From the NCBI GenBank assembly GCA_017396145.1, contig JAFQMS010000015.1, positions 1-59,328 on the forward strand: 59,328 bases of DNA, given 5' to 3'. Position 1 is the stretch's first letter. Each line of letters starts with the position of its first letter. The notes beneath the pieces were generated by a model that saw nothing but the letters and a program-made list of their open reading frames with translations, did no database searches and had not been told where the DNA came from. Positions 8,334 to 18,622 of the stretch are shown here, piece after piece. A program made the position numbers and the translations under genes. The stretch is from Lachnospiraceae bacterium (GTDB taxonomy: Bacteria > Bacillota > Clostridia > Lachnospirales > Lachnospiraceae).

Positions 8334-10745
8334 ATGGCAACACCTTATAATCATAAGGAAATAGAAAAAAAATGGCGTGATAACTGGGCTGCTAATCCAG
8401 TTAATGTTAATGATGGTAAGAAACCTAAGTATTACTGTTTGGATATGTTCCCATATCCTTCTGGTAGTGGTCTTCATGTAGGTCATTGGAGAGGATATGT
8501 AATCAGTGATGTTTGGAGCAGATACAAGATTTTAAACGGATATTATGTAATTCATCCAATGGGATGGGATGCATTTGGTCTTCCTGCAGAGAACTATGCA
8601 ATTAAGATGGGTGTTCATCCAAGTAAATCTACGGCAGAAAATGTTGCTAATATTAAGAAGCAGATTAATGATATAGCAGCTGTTTATGACTGGGATTTAG
8701 AGGTTAATACAACTGACCCAGAATTTTATAAATGGACTCAGTGGATATTTGTTAAGATGTTCAAAGCAGGTCTTGCATATGAGAAGGAGATGCCTATTAA
8801 CTGGTGCCCATCTTGTAAGACAGGTCTTGCTAACGAAGAAGTTGTAGATGGTAAATGTGAGCGTTGTGGTAGCGATGTTACTAAGAAGAATTTAAGACAG
8901 TGGATGCTTAAGATTACTAAGTATGCTGACAGATTACTTAATGACCTTGATAAACTTGATTGGCCTGAGAAGGTTAAGAAGATGCAGACTGACTGGATTG
9001 GCAAAAGTTACGGTGCCGAGATTGATTTTGAGGTAGAGGGTAACGACAAGACAGTTAAGGTATATACAACAAGACCAGATACACTTTATGGTGCAACATT
9101 TATGGTTCTTGCACCAGAGCATGAGATGGCTAAAGAACTTGCAACTGATGACAAGAAGGCAGAGGTTGAGGATTATATTTATAAGGCATCAATGAAGTCT
9201 TCAGTTGACAGATTACAGGATAAGGAAAAGACAGGCGTATTTACAGGAAGTTATGCAATTAATCCTATTAATGGCGCAAAGGTTCCTATCTGGCTTTCAG
9301 ACTATGTTCTTGCTGACTATGGTACAGGTGCAATTATGTGTGTTCCTGCCCATGATGACAGAGACTTTGAATTTGCTAAGAAGTTTAATATTCCAATTAT
9401 TCAGGTTATCAGTAAAGATGGTAAAGAGAATCCTGATTTGACACAGGCTTACACAGAGCCTGGTATAATGATTAATTCAGGTGAATTTAGTGGAATGGAT
9501 TCTAATAAGGCTAAAGCAGAAGTTCCTGACATATTACAGTCAAGAGGCATTGGTAAGAAGACTGTTAATTACAAACTTCGTGACTGGGTATTCTCAAGAC
9601 AGCGTTATTGGGGTGAGCCTATTCCAATTGTACATTGTGATAAATGTGGAGCAGTTCCGGTTCCGGAAGAAGAACTTCCACTTACACTTCCAGAGGTTGA
9701 AGCATATCAGCCTACAGGTACAGGTGAGTCACCACTTAAGGATATTACAGAGTGGGTTAACACAACTTGTCCATGTTGTGGAGCGCCTGCTAAGAGAGAA
9801 ACTAACACAATGCCACAGTGGGCTGGTTCTTCATGGTATTTCTTAAGATATGTTGATAATAAGAACGATAAGGAACTTGTATCTAAGCAAAAGGCTCATG
9901 ATTTACTTCCTGTAGATATGTATATTGGTGGTGTTGAGCATGCAGTTCTTCACTTGCTCTATTCAAGATTCTATACTAAGTTTTTATATGATATAGGTGT
10001 AGTTGATTTTGATGAACCATTTACCAAGTTATTTAATCAGGGTATGATTACAGGTAAGAATGGTATTAAGATGAGTAAGTCTAAGGGAAATGTTGTATCT
10101 CCTGACGACCTTGTTAACGGATATGGTTGTGATTCACTTCGTCTTTATGAACTATTCGTTGGACCACCTGAACTTGATTCAGAATGGGATGAAAAGGGTA
10201 TCGATGGTGTATACAGATTCCTTAACCGTATTTGGAATGTTGTAATGGATTGCAAGGATAAAGACATAGAAGCAACTAAGGAAATGATTAACTTAAGACA
10301 TAAACTTATCTTTACAATCTCAACAAGACTTGAGAACTTTAGTCTTAATACTGTAATCAGCGGATTTATGGAGTTTACTAACAAATTCGTAGCTATGGTT
10401 AAGGAAAAGGGTGGAATTGATAAAGAAACTCTTAAGACAATTGCTATTTTACTTGCTCCATTTGCTCCTCACATGGGTGAAGAATTATGGCAGCAGCTTG
10501 GTGGAGAGGGTTCTGTATTTGCACAGAGCTGGCCACAGTATGATGAGAACCTTATGAAGGATGATGAGGTTGAAATTGCTGTACAGATTAATGGTAAGAC
10601 TAAGGCAACATTATCAATAGGTGCTGATGAAGCTAAGGATAGTGTAATTGCTAAGGCAAAGGAAGTAATAGCAGATAAACTTACAGGAAATGTTGTTAAA
10701 GAAATATATGTTCCTGGCAGAATTGTTAATATTGTTATGAAATAA
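8334..10745 (+). CDS. leuS: leucyl-tRNA synthetase
   Basis: A class Ia aminoacyl-tRNA synthetase that charges tRNA-Leu in the cytoplasm. 803 residues, normal for bacterial LeuRS. Class I signatures are present: the HIGH-type motif in PYPSGSGLHVGHWRGY and KMSKSKGNVVSPDD. The editing domain shows the Thr-rich VKVYTTRPDTLYGATF and the aspartate in YGTGAIMCVPAHDDRDF that controls hydrolysis of mischarged tRNA. Two zinc-ribbon-like Cys clusters occur (CPSCKTGL...CERCG and CDKCG...CPCCG). The anticodon-binding and C-terminal domains follow. The start is preceded by GAAAGGA. It is monocistronic, with its own promoter and terminator. Confidence 0.98.
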   Translation: MATPYNHKEIEKKWRDNWAANPVNVNDGKKPKYYCLDMFPYPSGSGLHVGHWRGYVISDVWSRYKILNGYYVIHPMGWDAFGLPAENYAIKMGVHPSKSTAENVANIKKQINDIAAVYDWDLEVNTTDPEFYKWTQWIFVKMFKAGLAYEKEMPINWCPSCKTGLANEEVVDGKCERCGSDVTKKNLRQWMLKITKYADRLLNDLDKLDWPEKVKKMQTDWIGKSYGAEIDFEVEGNDKTVKVYTTRPDTLYGATFMVLAPEHEMAKELATDDKKAEVEDYIYKASMKSSVDRLQDKEKTGVFTGSYAINPINGAKVPIWLSDYVLADYGTGAIMCVPAHDDRDFEFAKKFNIPIIQVISKDGKENPDLTQAYTEPGIMINSGEFSGMDSNKAKAEVPDILQSRGIGKKTVNYKLRDWVFSRQRYWGEPIPIVHCDKCGAVPVPEEELPLTLPEVEAYQPTGTGESPLKDITEWVNTTCPCCGAPAKRETNTMPQWAGSSWYFLRYVDNKNDKELVSKQKAHDLLPVDMYIGGVEHAVLHLLYSRFYTKFLYDIGVVDFDEPFTKLFNQGMITGKNGIKMSKSKGNVVSPDDLVNGYGCDSLRLYELFVGPPELDSEWDEKGIDGVYRFLNRIWNVVMDCKDKDIEATKEMINLRHKLIFTISTRLENFSLNTVISGFMEFTNKFVAMVKEKGGIDKETLKTIAILLAPFAPHMGEELWQQLGGEGSVFAQSWPQYDENLMKDDEVEIAVQINGKTKATLSIGADEAKDSVIAKAKEVIADKLTGNVVKEIYVPGRIVNIVMK

Positions 10746-10765
10746 AGATTTATATAAAGGATTCA

Positions 10766-10827
10766 TGTACCGACTTTCAATAGTTAGATTTATACACTAA
10801 CTTTTGATGGTCGGTACATTGTTTTTA
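10766..10827 (+). terminator. leuS terminator
   Basis: TGTACCGAC (10766-10774) pairs with GTCGGTACA (10810-10818). Additional pairing inside (CAATAGTTAG with CTAACTTTTG) and a TTGTTTTTAC tail follow. Confidence 0.8.
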
Positions 10828-10906
10828 CAATTTTTATAATTATAAGTGTCAGCAATTGTTTTATGTGTTATAATAAACATAATTTGAAATAAAGAGAGGA
10901 AATACA

Positions 10907-11791
10907 ATGGAATTACTAAAGTCATTGCAAGAGATAAGGAATCCTGTATTAGATATTATTTTTAAGATATTTACACTTTTTGGAGAAGAACTTGTTATAA
11001 CAGCGATTATTTGTATACTTTTTTGGTGTATTAGCAAAAGAAGTGCATATATAATTGCTTTTTCATTTTTTTTATCAGGACTTGTTGTTCAAGGGTTGAA
11101 GATAACATTTAGAGTAGACAGGCCATGGATAAAGGATAGCAGCATTGTTCCGGTGGATGGAGCAGTAAAGACTGCAACAAGTTATTCATTTCCAAGCGGA
11201 CATACACAGAGCGGAACAGCATTGTTTACATCTGTTGCCGCAATACTAAGGAAAAAGTGGGCGTTAGTATTGTCTTCGGTAATTATTGCTGGAGTTATGA
11301 TATCGAGAATGTATCTAGGAGTCCACACTCCAGTTGATGTATTAGTAAGTTTTATAATCACATTTTTACTCAGCGCATTAGTTAGTGGGTATTACGAGAA
11401 AATAGAAAATGCTGATTTAAAAGTAAAGAGAATAATAACTACTGTGATGATAGTAGTTTGTATAACTTTAATTGTATATGACCTTGTTTTGATGAATATG
11501 GGACTTATTGAATATGAAAATGCAGGAGATTGTTTTAAGGCTGCAGGAGCAGGTCTTGGATTTAGTCTTGGTTGGTATTTAGAAACCAAATATGTTAATT
11601 TCAGTCCTAAAGCATGTTGGTGGAAGCAGATAATAAAACTGGTAATAGGAATTGCTGTAGCATTTGTTTTAAAAAGTGCACCTAAACTTATTTCAGATAG
11701 TAGTTTTTTGGTAGATGTAACAAGATATTTTGTTACAGTATTATGGATAACATTCTTGTATCCTCTTATAATTAAGAAATTATGGAAATAA
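10907..11791 (+). CDS. PAP2 family membrane phosphatase
   Basis: A 294-residue integral membrane phosphatase of the type 2 phosphatidic acid phosphatase family. Possible substrates are undecaprenyl pyrophosphate or phosphatidic acid. The three catalytic motifs are visible: FRVDRPW (C1, K/R-x6-RP), PSGHTQSG (C2) and SRMYLGVHTPVDV (C3, with the catalytic His and the Asp relay). About eight hydrophobic spans. The longer C-terminal membrane part than BcrC-type enzymes resembles Lachnospiraceae PAP2 proteins. GAGAGGA lies before the ATG and a TATAAT-like -10 about 40 nt upstream. The lysozyme gene follows within 75 nt, so the two may be cotranscribed. Confidence 0.9.
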   Translation: MELLKSLQEIRNPVLDIIFKIFTLFGEELVITAIICILFWCISKRSAYIIAFSFFLSGLVVQGLKITFRVDRPWIKDSSIVPVDGAVKTATSYSFPSGHTQSGTALFTSVAAILRKKWALVLSSVIIAGVMISRMYLGVHTPVDVLVSFIITFLLSALVSGYYEKIENADLKVKRIITTVMIVVCITLIVYDLVLMNMGLIEYENAGDCFKAAGAGLGFSLGWYLETKYVNFSPKACWWKQIIKLVIGIAVAFVLKSAPKLISDSSFLVDVTRYFVTVLWITFLYPLIIKKLWK

Positions 11792-11864
11792 TGAAAAGAA
11801 ATTGATAATACTTGTCGGAATTGATATTATTAAAGATAGATTATTGAGAATGGATGTGAGGCTT

Positions 11865-14258
11865 ATGAAGTTTGGAAGAATTATAAGAGGATTACTTATG
11901 GTATTGATAATAGGATGTGCGTTGGTAAGCGAACCTATTACAGCAAGGGCAGATAAAAGACCTGAAAAGACTACAGGGGTAGAATGCATCAATGCTTTTA
12001 CTACTTCGGCACAGTTAAGTTTTAACAAGGCAGCCGGGGCAAAGGGGTATGAGATTGCTATCTATGATTCTCAGAATAAGTTAGTTAAAAAGCAGTATAC
12101 TCAGTATACAAAGGTTTCTGTAACAGAACTTGTTCCAGGAGGAAAGTATAGGGCCACAGTAAGGGCGTATTCGTGGAATTTTAATGGAACTAGAAGATAT
12201 GGGGCTGTATCGGAGTCAGTAAGATTTGCAACAATTCCATCTAAGATTACTGGAATTAATGTATCAACAGCTACTAATTCCACAGTAACTCTTGAATGGA
12301 ATTACAATGAAAGAGTTACTGGATATTTAGTGTATAAATATAATTTAGATACTAAAAAGTGGCAGTTTTTCAAGATAATTACTGATAATAAATTGGTTGC
12401 ACAGGATATGAAGCCTGGGATTGAATACAGATATGTAATTAAGCCTTATGTTTACTGTGCAGGTAAAAGATTTATAGGAGCGGGCTATGAGAAAAAGATA
12501 ATGGCTCAGCCTGCAGATATCTCAGGGATAGATGTTGTATGGCAAAATTACAGTTCATTTCGAGTTAAATGGGATAAGGCTGTAGGTGCTACAGGATACA
12601 GAGTAGCCTTATATGATGAGACTGGTAAATGTATTCTTTATTATCATACTGCCAACACAGCAGCTACATTTAAGGACTTAGATTTTACTAAGAAATACAA
12701 GGTTATAGTTAGAAGCTACAGATTGTTTGCTAATGAAAAAAGAATTTATGGTGGTTATGTAAGCAAGAATGTGTATACTAAGATTGGTTTAGTTAATAAT
12801 ATCGTTCAGACTAATGCATCAGATATAAGTGCGACTATTAGTTTTGATCCTGTAGAGGGTGCTAATTTATATAACATTTATATGTATAATAAAGCAAATG
12901 GAAAGAAAAAGTTATTAACAAGCATAGCAGAGACATCTTACACCATAGAAGGTTTAAAAAAGAATAGGGAATACGGAATTGTTGTTTCGGCAAGACTGGT
13001 TGAAGAGAATAAAACATATTATGGAGAATTATCTCAGCCAGTATTTGTGTATACATATCCAGATGGAGTTACACAATACAAGGTAAGCGATAATACGGAG
13101 ATAGGATTTTCAGTTACCTGGAATGAAGTGCCTATGGCTGTTTATTACAGTGTATATTACAAGAATGAAGAGACTGGTAAGTATGTATTTGCAGGTAATG
13201 TTAAGAATAATTCATACAGATTTGATTGTTTCACTAATGGAACAGAGTGTTATTTTGCTATAGTAGCAGTATGCAGATTTGGAAATGAGACTTATACATG
13301 CCCTAAGTTAGTAGGAAGTGGATGGACAATTGAGAATCAGCTAAATCTTAGCGCAGGCTATACAAAAGACGGAGTTTATGTGATTAGCTGGAAACCATCT
13401 GCAACAGCAACAGGATATGAAGTTTATACATATGATGAGAATTCAGGTAAATGGATAGAGGTTGCTAATACTACAGAGTCTTCTTATACATACACTTTAA
13501 CTGACAACAAGGTTCACAGATTTAAAGTAAGAGCCTATAATAAGACAAAAACAGAGATATTAAGAGGAGATTTCTCAGACGAAGTATTAATTAATGTTGG
13601 AAAGCATGGAATTGATGTTAGTAAATGGCAAGGTGAGATTGACTGGAAGAAGGTTGCTGACAGTGGGATAGAATTTGCAATAATCAAAGTCGGTGGTAGA
13701 GGATATGGTCAAGCAGGAAATATGTATGAGGATCCATACTTCAAGGCCAATATTGAAGGCGCATTAGTTAATGGAATTGAAGTTGGTATCTACTTCTTCT
13801 CAACATCTATATCTGAGGAAGAAGCAATTGAGGAAGCAAAGTGGACTCTTGATAAAATAAAGGATTATGATGTTACCTATCCAATTATATATGATTATGA
13901 AGGTTATGATGATCCTAAGTATCGTTCATATGGACAGACTAGAACAGCACGTTCTAACTATGCTATAGCATTTCTTAATTACATAAGAACTAATGGATAT
14001 ATACCGATGATGTATGCCAGCCAGTATTACTATAATACTCAGTGGGATACAGACAGACTTAGTGATTATAATCTTTGGGTTGCCAAATATCCGTCAGGTA
14101 ATAATGGACAACTTATGGTAGGAAGAGAACCAAAGATAGATTATCCATATGCAATGTGGCAATACTCTTCTACAGGAAAGGTTGACGGAATACAGGCTTC
14201 AAATGGCGCTTACCGTAATGTAGATATGAATTATCAGTATACATCATTTAAAAAATAA
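11865..14258 (+). CDS. secreted GH25 lysozyme with fibronectin type III-like repeats
   Basis: A predicted exported peptidoglycan muramidase of about 797 residues. The N-terminus is a signal peptide (basic MKFGRIIRG, hydrophobic LLMVLIIGCALV, then EPITARA). Residues about 30-590 hold roughly six beta-sandwich FN3-like modules (recurring GYEI/GYRV/GYLV and YKVIVRSYR strands). The C-terminal about 200 residues are the GH25 domain: HGIDVSKWQGEIDW with the first catalytic Asp, IIKVGGRGYG, and YDYEGY with the Asp/Glu pair. The start is uncertain: ATG11865 begins the signal peptide and has GTGAGG 3 nt upstream; ATG11850 is in frame and adds five residues. Likely a role in wall remodelling or cell separation. 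Confidence 0.9.
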   Translation: MKFGRIIRGLLMVLIIGCALVSEPITARADKRPEKTTGVECINAFTTSAQLSFNKAAGAKGYEIAIYDSQNKLVKKQYTQYTKVSVTELVPGGKYRATVRAYSWNFNGTRRYGAVSESVRFATIPSKITGINVSTATNSTVTLEWNYNERVTGYLVYKYNLDTKKWQFFKIITDNKLVAQDMKPGIEYRYVIKPYVYCAGKRFIGAGYEKKIMAQPADISGIDVVWQNYSSFRVKWDKAVGATGYRVALYDETGKCILYYHTANTAATFKDLDFTKKYKVIVRSYRLFANEKRIYGGYVSKNVYTKIGLVNNIVQTNASDISATISFDPVEGANLYNIYMYNKANGKKKLLTSIAETSYTIEGLKKNREYGIVVSARLVEENKTYYGELSQPVFVYTYPDGVTQYKVSDNTEIGFSVTWNEVPMAVYYSVYYKNEETGKYVFAGNVKNNSYRFDCFTNGTECYFAIVAVCRFGNETYTCPKLVGSGWTIENQLNLSAGYTKDGVYVISWKPSATATGYEVYTYDENSGKWIEVANTTESSYTYTLTDNKVHRFKVRAYNKTKTEILRGDFSDEVLINVGKHGIDVSKWQGEIDWKKVADSGIEFAIIKVGGRGYGQAGNMYEDPYFKANIEGALVNGIEVGIYFFSTSISEEEAIEEAKWTLDKIKDYDVTYPIIYDYEGYDDPKYRSYGQTRTARSNYAIAFLNYIRTNGYIPMMYASQYYYNTQWDTDRLSDYNLWVAKYPSGNNGQLMVGREPKIDYPYAMWQYSSTGKVDGIQASNGAYRNVDMNYQYTSFKK

Positions 14259-14277
14259 TAAGTATATTTACTATACT

Positions 14278-14311
14278 AAAAAATACCAGTATTTTTAGAC
14301 TGGTATTTTTT
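14278..14311. terminator. terminator after the GH25 gene
   Basis: AAAAAATACCAGT (14278-14290) pairs with ACTGGTATTTTTT (14299-14311). A perfect 13-bp stem with a T-run. Confidence 0.85.
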
Positions 14312-14413
14312 AGTGTTATTCTATTCTATTTTATGGTATGATAATAATATAGAAAGTTATAAATATTGGTTATATGTATCACCTAGATTTATAATAGAAA
14401 GAAGGATGAGTGT

Positions 14414-16528
14414 ATGGAAAAAAGAAAAGAGATGCTTTTACAGTTATTTTCAGATAAATGCTATAAACCTATGAAATTTAGGGAATTAGCAGGCTTTCTA
14501 AATGTACCTAAAGAAGATAGAGATGCATTTAAGCATATACTTGACCTTTTGATGTCAGAGGGGAAGATAACAATTGATGATGCAGGAAGATATGTGCTTT
14601 GTGGCAGGGATATACTTGTTGGTACATTTATGGGTACACAAAGAGGTTTTGGCTTCGTGTCTATAGATGGGGAGAAAGAAGATATCTTTATAGGACCAAC
14701 TCGTGTAAACGGTGCTCTTAACAAGGACAAGGTTCAGGTTAAGATTATTAAAGAGGTTCCAGGCAAGAAAAGAGAAGGAGAGGTCATTAAGATAATAGAG
14801 CATGGTAATGACCTTGTAGTAGGAACATTTAACAGAAGTAAGAATTTTGGATTTGTTATTCCTGATGATGTGAAGTTTGGTAAAGACATATATATACCAC
14901 ATAATAATTCTAAAGGTGCAGTTAACGGACATAAGGTACTTGTTAAACTTACGGAATATGGTGATGAGAAGAAGAGTCCGGAGGGAAAGATTGTTCAGGT
15001 AATAGGACATATTAATGACCCGGGTGTAGATATAATGTCTATTGTTTTGGCATTTGGAATTCCTAATGAGTTTTCTGAGGAACTTATGAGAGAGGTGGCT
15101 AGGATTCCGGAAGAGGTGCTGCCAGAAGAATATGCAGGTAGAAAGGATATTAGAAATATTCCTACAGTTACTATTGATGGTGAGGATGCTAAGGACTTAG
15201 ATGATGCCATAACTATTTCAAAAGAAGGAGATAATTATAAGTTAGGTGTCCATATTGCAGATGTTACCCATTATGTGAAAGAAGGTTCTTTGCTTGATAA
15301 AGAAGCATTAAAGAGAGCAACTAGTGTGTACCTTGTAGACAGAGTTATTCCGCAGCTGCCACACAGACTTTCTAATGGAATATGTTCCCTTAATCAGGGC
15401 GTGGACAGACTTGCCCTTAGTTGTTTTATGACAATTAATGATAAGGGTGACATTATTGACCATGAGATTTGTGAGACAGTTATTAATGTGGATAGAAGAA
15501 TGTCTTACACTAATGTTAAGAAGATATTAGAAGACAGAGACGAAGAAGTGATTGGTGAATATAAGGATTTGGTTCCTATGTTTGAGATTATGGAAGAGGC
15601 AGCCACAGTTCTTCGTAAACGCAGAAGAAAAAGAGGTGCAATTGATTTTGATTTCCCAGAGACAAAGATTATTCTCGATGAAAAGGGAAAGCCGGTAGAT
15701 ATTCTTCCTTATGAGAGAAATACAGCTACAAGAATTATTGAGGACTTTATGTTAGCAGCAAATGAGACTATTGCCCAGGATTATTTCTGGAGAGAGTCAC
15801 CATTTGTATACAGAATTCATGAAGCTCCGGACCAGGAAAAGATTATTAAACTTGGAATATTTATTAATAACTTTGGCTATGCAATTAAGGGAGCATCAGA
15901 GGAGATTCATCCTAAGGAAATTCAGAGTCTTCTTGATAAGATTGCCGGTAGTGAGGAAGAGATGCTAATTAGCAGATTAACACTTCGTTCTATGAAGCAG
16001 GCAAAGTATTCTGTGAGAAATGAAGGACATTTTGGTTTGGCAAGTAAATATTATTGTCATTTCACTTCGCCTATAAGAAGATATCCGGATTTGCAGATTC
16101 ATAGAATAATTAAGGAAAGCTTGCACGGTGGACTTAGCGAGAAGAGAACAAAGCATTACAACTCTATCCTTCCAGAGGTAAGTCAGATATCAAGTCTTTG
16201 TGAAAGAAGAGCAGATGAAGCAGAACGAGAGGTAATTAAGCTTAAGAAAGTTGAATATATTAGAAAATATATAGGTAAAACATTTGAAGGTGTTATTTCT
16301 TCGGTAACATCATCAGGAGTGTATGTGGAGTTACCTAATACCATTGAAGGAATGATAAGAATAAGTGATTTTAAGGATGATTATTATTACTTTGACGAAG
16401 AAAACTACAGATTGGTAGGAGAGGTTTTAAAGAAAGAATATAAGTTGGGACAAAGAATTAAGGTTATGGTGGCAGCGGCCGATAAGATAACAAGAACCAT
16501 TGATTTTGAACCAGTAGAAACGGAGTAG
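14414..16528 (+). CDS. rnr: ribonuclease R
   Basis: A processive 3'-5' exoribonuclease of the RNB family, which degrades structured RNA and works with SmpB-tmRNA in clearing non-stop mRNAs. 704 residues, the standard length. Order: N-terminal winged-helix region (1-65), two cold-shock/OB folds (about 70-210, GTFMGTQRGFGFVSIDGEKEDIFI and GTFNRSKNFGFVIPD), the RNB catalytic domain with the Asp cluster in TIDGEDAKDLDDAITI, and a C-terminal S1 domain (FEGVISSVTSSGVYVELPNTIEG). The RBS is GAAAGAAGGA. smpB follows 3 nt after the stop, the usual functional pairing, and ssrA lies about 5 kb downstream. Confidence 0.97.
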   Translation: MEKRKEMLLQLFSDKCYKPMKFRELAGFLNVPKEDRDAFKHILDLLMSEGKITIDDAGRYVLCGRDILVGTFMGTQRGFGFVSIDGEKEDIFIGPTRVNGALNKDKVQVKIIKEVPGKKREGEVIKIIEHGNDLVVGTFNRSKNFGFVIPDDVKFGKDIYIPHNNSKGAVNGHKVLVKLTEYGDEKKSPEGKIVQVIGHINDPGVDIMSIVLAFGIPNEFSEELMREVARIPEEVLPEEYAGRKDIRNIPTVTIDGEDAKDLDDAITISKEGDNYKLGVHIADVTHYVKEGSLLDKEALKRATSVYLVDRVIPQLPHRLSNGICSLNQGVDRLALSCFMTINDKGDIIDHEICETVINVDRRMSYTNVKKILEDRDEEVIGEYKDLVPMFEIMEEAATVLRKRRRKRGAIDFDFPETKIILDEKGKPVDILPYERNTATRIIEDFMLAANETIAQDYFWRESPFVYRIHEAPDQEKIIKLGIFINNFGYAIKGASEEIHPKEIQSLLDKIAGSEEEMLISRLTLRSMKQAKYSVRNEGHFGLASKYYCHFTSPIRRYPDLQIHRIIKESLHGGLSEKRTKHYNSILPEVSQISSLCERRADEAEREVIKLKKVEYIRKYIGKTFEGVISSVTSSGVYVELPNTIEGMIRISDFKDDYYYFDEENYRLVGEVLKKEYKLGQRIKVMVAAADKITRTIDFEPVETE

Positions 16529-16531
16529 ATT

Positions 16532-16996
16532 ATGTCTAAGGATAGTATAAAACTAATAGCAAATAATAAAAAGGCATACCACGATTATTTTATAGAGCAA
16601 AAATATGAAGCAGGAATTGAACTTGTGGGAACAGAGGTTAAGTCTCTTCGCGGTGGTAAGTGCAGTATTAAAGAGTCATTTATAAGAATAGAAGGTGGAC
16701 AAGTATATGTGTATGGTATGCATATAAGTCCATATGAAAAGGGTAATATATTTAATAAAGATCCATTAAGAGTTCGAAAACTCCTCCTTCACAGATATGA
16801 GATTAATAAGATTATGGGGAAAATATCTGAGAAAGGATATACCTTGGTTCCACTTCAGGTGTACTTAAAGGGAAGCCTTGTAAAGATAGAGATAGCACTT
16901 GCCAAAGGTAAAAAACTCTATGATAAGAGACAAGATATTGCTAAGAAGGATATTCAAAGAGAAAATGAAAGAAACTTTAAGGTGCAGAATCTATGA
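16532..16996 (+). CDS. smpB: SsrA-binding protein SmpB
   Basis: A small basic RNA-binding protein (154 residues) that binds tmRNA and occupies the vacant decoding centre of stalled ribosomes during trans-translation. Family landmarks are clear: [38 protein letters not shown], and the oligonucleotide-binding barrel with [17 protein letters not shown]. The C-terminal basic tail ([18 protein letters not shown]) is the segment that reads the empty mRNA channel. It follows rnr by 3 nt and overlaps the next gene by 4 nt, so the three are very probably one operon. Its RNA partner ssrA is at 21605. Confidence 0.97.
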   Translation: MSKDSIKLIANNKKAYHDYFIEQKYEAGIELVGTEVKSLRGGKCSIKESFIRIEGGQVYVYGMHISPYEKGNIFNKDPLRVRKLLLHRYEINKIMGKISEKGYTLVPLQVYLKGSLVKIEIALAKGKKLYDKRQDIAKKDIQRENERNFKVQNL

Positions 16997-18273
16997 TGAA
17001 TAAAGTGGTTAATTTATATAACTTGGCAAAAAAAGAAATAAGTAAATACGATTTTACAATTCTTTATGTGCTTGCAGCAGTGCTTATGGGGTATTACCTG
17101 CTCCATGACCTGCTTGGAGGCACATTTTACAGCCATTGTGCATGGGATAGTTATACTCTTCAGGCAATGGCATGGCGAGATGGAAGGGTAAGTCTGGGAC
17201 AAAACTATACATATCTTGAGTTAGCAACATATAATAACGACTGGTATGTGTCTTTTCCACCAGTTCCTTCTGTTTTTATGTTGCCATGGACTTATTTTTA
17301 CGGCTATGAGACACCAAATAATATTATTATGATTATCTATGTGATGATTACCATATTCTTTGCTTATCTTGTAGCGAGACATTTTAAGATGTCAGCAGGA
17401 AAAGCCTCATTTTATCCATGTGTTCTTGTACTAGGCTCTAATATGCTTTGGATGTCTACAATGGGTGGTGTATGGTTTCAGGCACAACTTCTAGCTATGA
17501 TGCTTTGTACCATTGCTATTTATGCTATGCTAAAGAACAAGAGAATAATAGCATATCTATGTGTGGCATTGGCTGTGGGCTGTAGGCCGTTTAGTATAGT
17601 ATATTTTCTTGTACTTTTGGTGTGGTTTTATCTTCATGACAAAAAGGAACATCACAAAGGCTTCTTTACGACATGGTTATATCAGCTGGAGGGCTGGTTT
17701 GCGGCGGCAATAGTGGGTGTGTCATATATGGGATACAATTATGTTCGATTTAAGGACCCGTTTGAATTTGGACATAACTATTTGCCGGAGTTTCTTGAAG
17801 CAGAGAATGGACAGTTCTCATCAGTGTACTTTATGGAGAATCTTAAGAATATATTTACAAGGAAAATAGAGATTGCAGAAAACGGGAAACTTATGTTTAC
17901 AGAGTTTGACGGATTCTTATTCTATATTGCCAATCCATTGTTTTTAATATTCTTTGGATGTCTTATTCTGTGTATCATTAGAAAACTTATTGAGATTATT
18001 AGGCATAAGAAACTTATTATAACAAGAAACTTTGTAGTAATGGGTATGATAGTGATTGCGCTTATTCTTAATACCTGTATGCTTTGTGTTCATAAAACCT
18101 TTGGTGGATGGCAGTTTGGATGCAGATATATGTGTGATTTGTTACCATTTGCTTATCTTTTCATAATGCTTGCTAAGAAGAATAAGGATAAGCTTACAGG
18201 AGCAGAGATTATAATAGGAGTATTTGCAATCTTTTTCAATTTGTACGGGACAATGTGGATGAATATGAAATAA
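16993..18273 (+). CDS. polytopic membrane protein, GT-C glycosyltransferase-like
   Basis: A 426-residue protein with about ten hydrophobic spans. After the first span an extracytoplasmic loop carries [15 protein letters not shown], whose acidic residue sits where GT-C enzymes (PMT/ArnT class) carry a catalytic Asp, followed by [16 protein letters not shown] soluble amphipathic loop containing [11 protein letters not shown] occurs mid-protein. I infer a lipid-linked sugar transferase or related envelope function, without a certain family. It starts inside the smpB stop codon (ATGA overlap) with AAGGTG upstream, so it is translationally coupled to smpB although unrelated in function. Confidence 0.7.
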   Translation: MMNKVVNLYNLAKKEISKYDFTILYVLAAVLMGYYLLHDLLGGTFYSHCAWDSYTLQAMAWRDGRVSLGQNYTYLELATYNNDWYVSFPPVPSVFMLPWTYFYGYETPNNIIMIIYVMITIFFAYLVARHFKMSAGKASFYPCVLVLGSNMLWMSTMGGVWFQAQLLAMMLCTIAIYAMLKNKRIIAYLCVALAVGCRPFSIVYFLVLLVWFYLHDKKEHHKGFFTTWLYQLEGWFAAAIVGVSYMGYNYVRFKDPFEFGHNYLPEFLEAENGQFSSVYFMENLKNIFTRKIEIAENGKLMFTEFDGFLFYIANPLFLIFFGCLILCIIRKLIEIIRHKKLIITRNFVVMGMIVIALILNTCMLCVHKTFGGWQFGCRYMCDLLPFAYLFIMLAKKNKDKLTGAEIIIGVFAIFFNLYGTMWMNMK

Positions 18274-18298
18274 TGAAAATGACAATAATGATTTGTGA

Positions 18299-18327
18299 TT
18301 GACATAAAAGGAATTTGATGTTAATAT
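18299..18327 (+). promoter_or_regulatory. sigma-A promoter of antitoxin RNA 2
   Basis: TTGACA (18299-18304), 17-bp spacer, TAATAT (18322-18327). Predicted start near 18334. Confidence 0.72.
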
Positions 18328-18333
18328 AAAGAT

Positions 18334-18419
18334 ATAAGAAGTGCTACCGATAGACGGTTAGTCCCAAGTTATTTAAGCATGATAACCGCTAGTTTTCTCA
18401 GGACTGGGCGGTTATTTTT
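18334..18419 (+). ncRNA. antisense antitoxin RNA 2 (predicted)
   Basis: A plus-strand RNA of about 86 nt from the promoter at 18299-18327 to a terminator whose stem pairs ATAACCGC (18382-18389) with GCGGTTAT (18408-18415), followed by TTTTTG. The T-run lies across the toxin stop codon (18412-18414, minus strand), so the RNA overlaps the toxin mRNA 3' end. The 5' region (18341-18364) repeats the toxin mRNA leader in the same sense, as in locus 1. Confidence 0.62.
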
Positions 18420-18614
18420 GTGTCTTACTATTACGACCAATAGAATAGCCAAGACTGAAACAAGCTATACATAAGCTAATAACAGCAATTAAGCCTTCAA
18501 TGGTTAACATAAGCAACACCTCCTTTTTAACAGATTTCTGTAAACAGATTTCTATGTAATCAGAGGTCATAGTCCACTGTAAAAAGGACTAACCGCCTAC
18601 CGTTATGGTAGCAC
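18341..18614. repeat. inverted repeat flanking toxin locus 2
   Basis: The left arm 18341-18364 (GTGCTACC...CGGTTAGTCC) matches the reverse complement of 18586-18614 (GGACTAACCG...GGTAGCAC), with a few extra bases inside the right arm. Both predicted transcripts begin just outside these arms. Confidence 0.8.
18412..18510 (-). CDS. small hydrophobic peptide, putative type I toxin (32 aa)
   Basis: The peptide begins MLTIEGLIAVISLCIACFSL and ends GYSIGRNSKTQK: one membrane helix and a basic tail, as in holin-like type I toxins. A very strong SD (AAAGGAGGTG) lies 7-8 nt before the ATG. The mRNA leader (about 105 nt) contains a local hairpin CTACC/GGTAG and two copies of AGAAATCTGT that can fold near the ribosome site. 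A full-length transcript would carry the complement of the left inverted repeat at its 3' end, able to pair with its own 5' end, which recalls the fold-back inhibition of hok-type mRNAs. Same design as the locus at 8004, different sequence. Confidence 0.62.
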   Translation of the reverse strand: MLTIEGLIAVISLCIACFSLGYSIGRNSKTQK

Positions 18615-18622
18615 CTAAAGAT

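Noticed and set aside
9205..9441. 78-codon ORF inside leuS
   Set aside because: Out-of-frame shadow in a strongly coding gene; no ribosome site. The same holds for the short ORFs at 9481-9846, 15762-15968, 44780-45025, 46562-46870 and 58671-59075.
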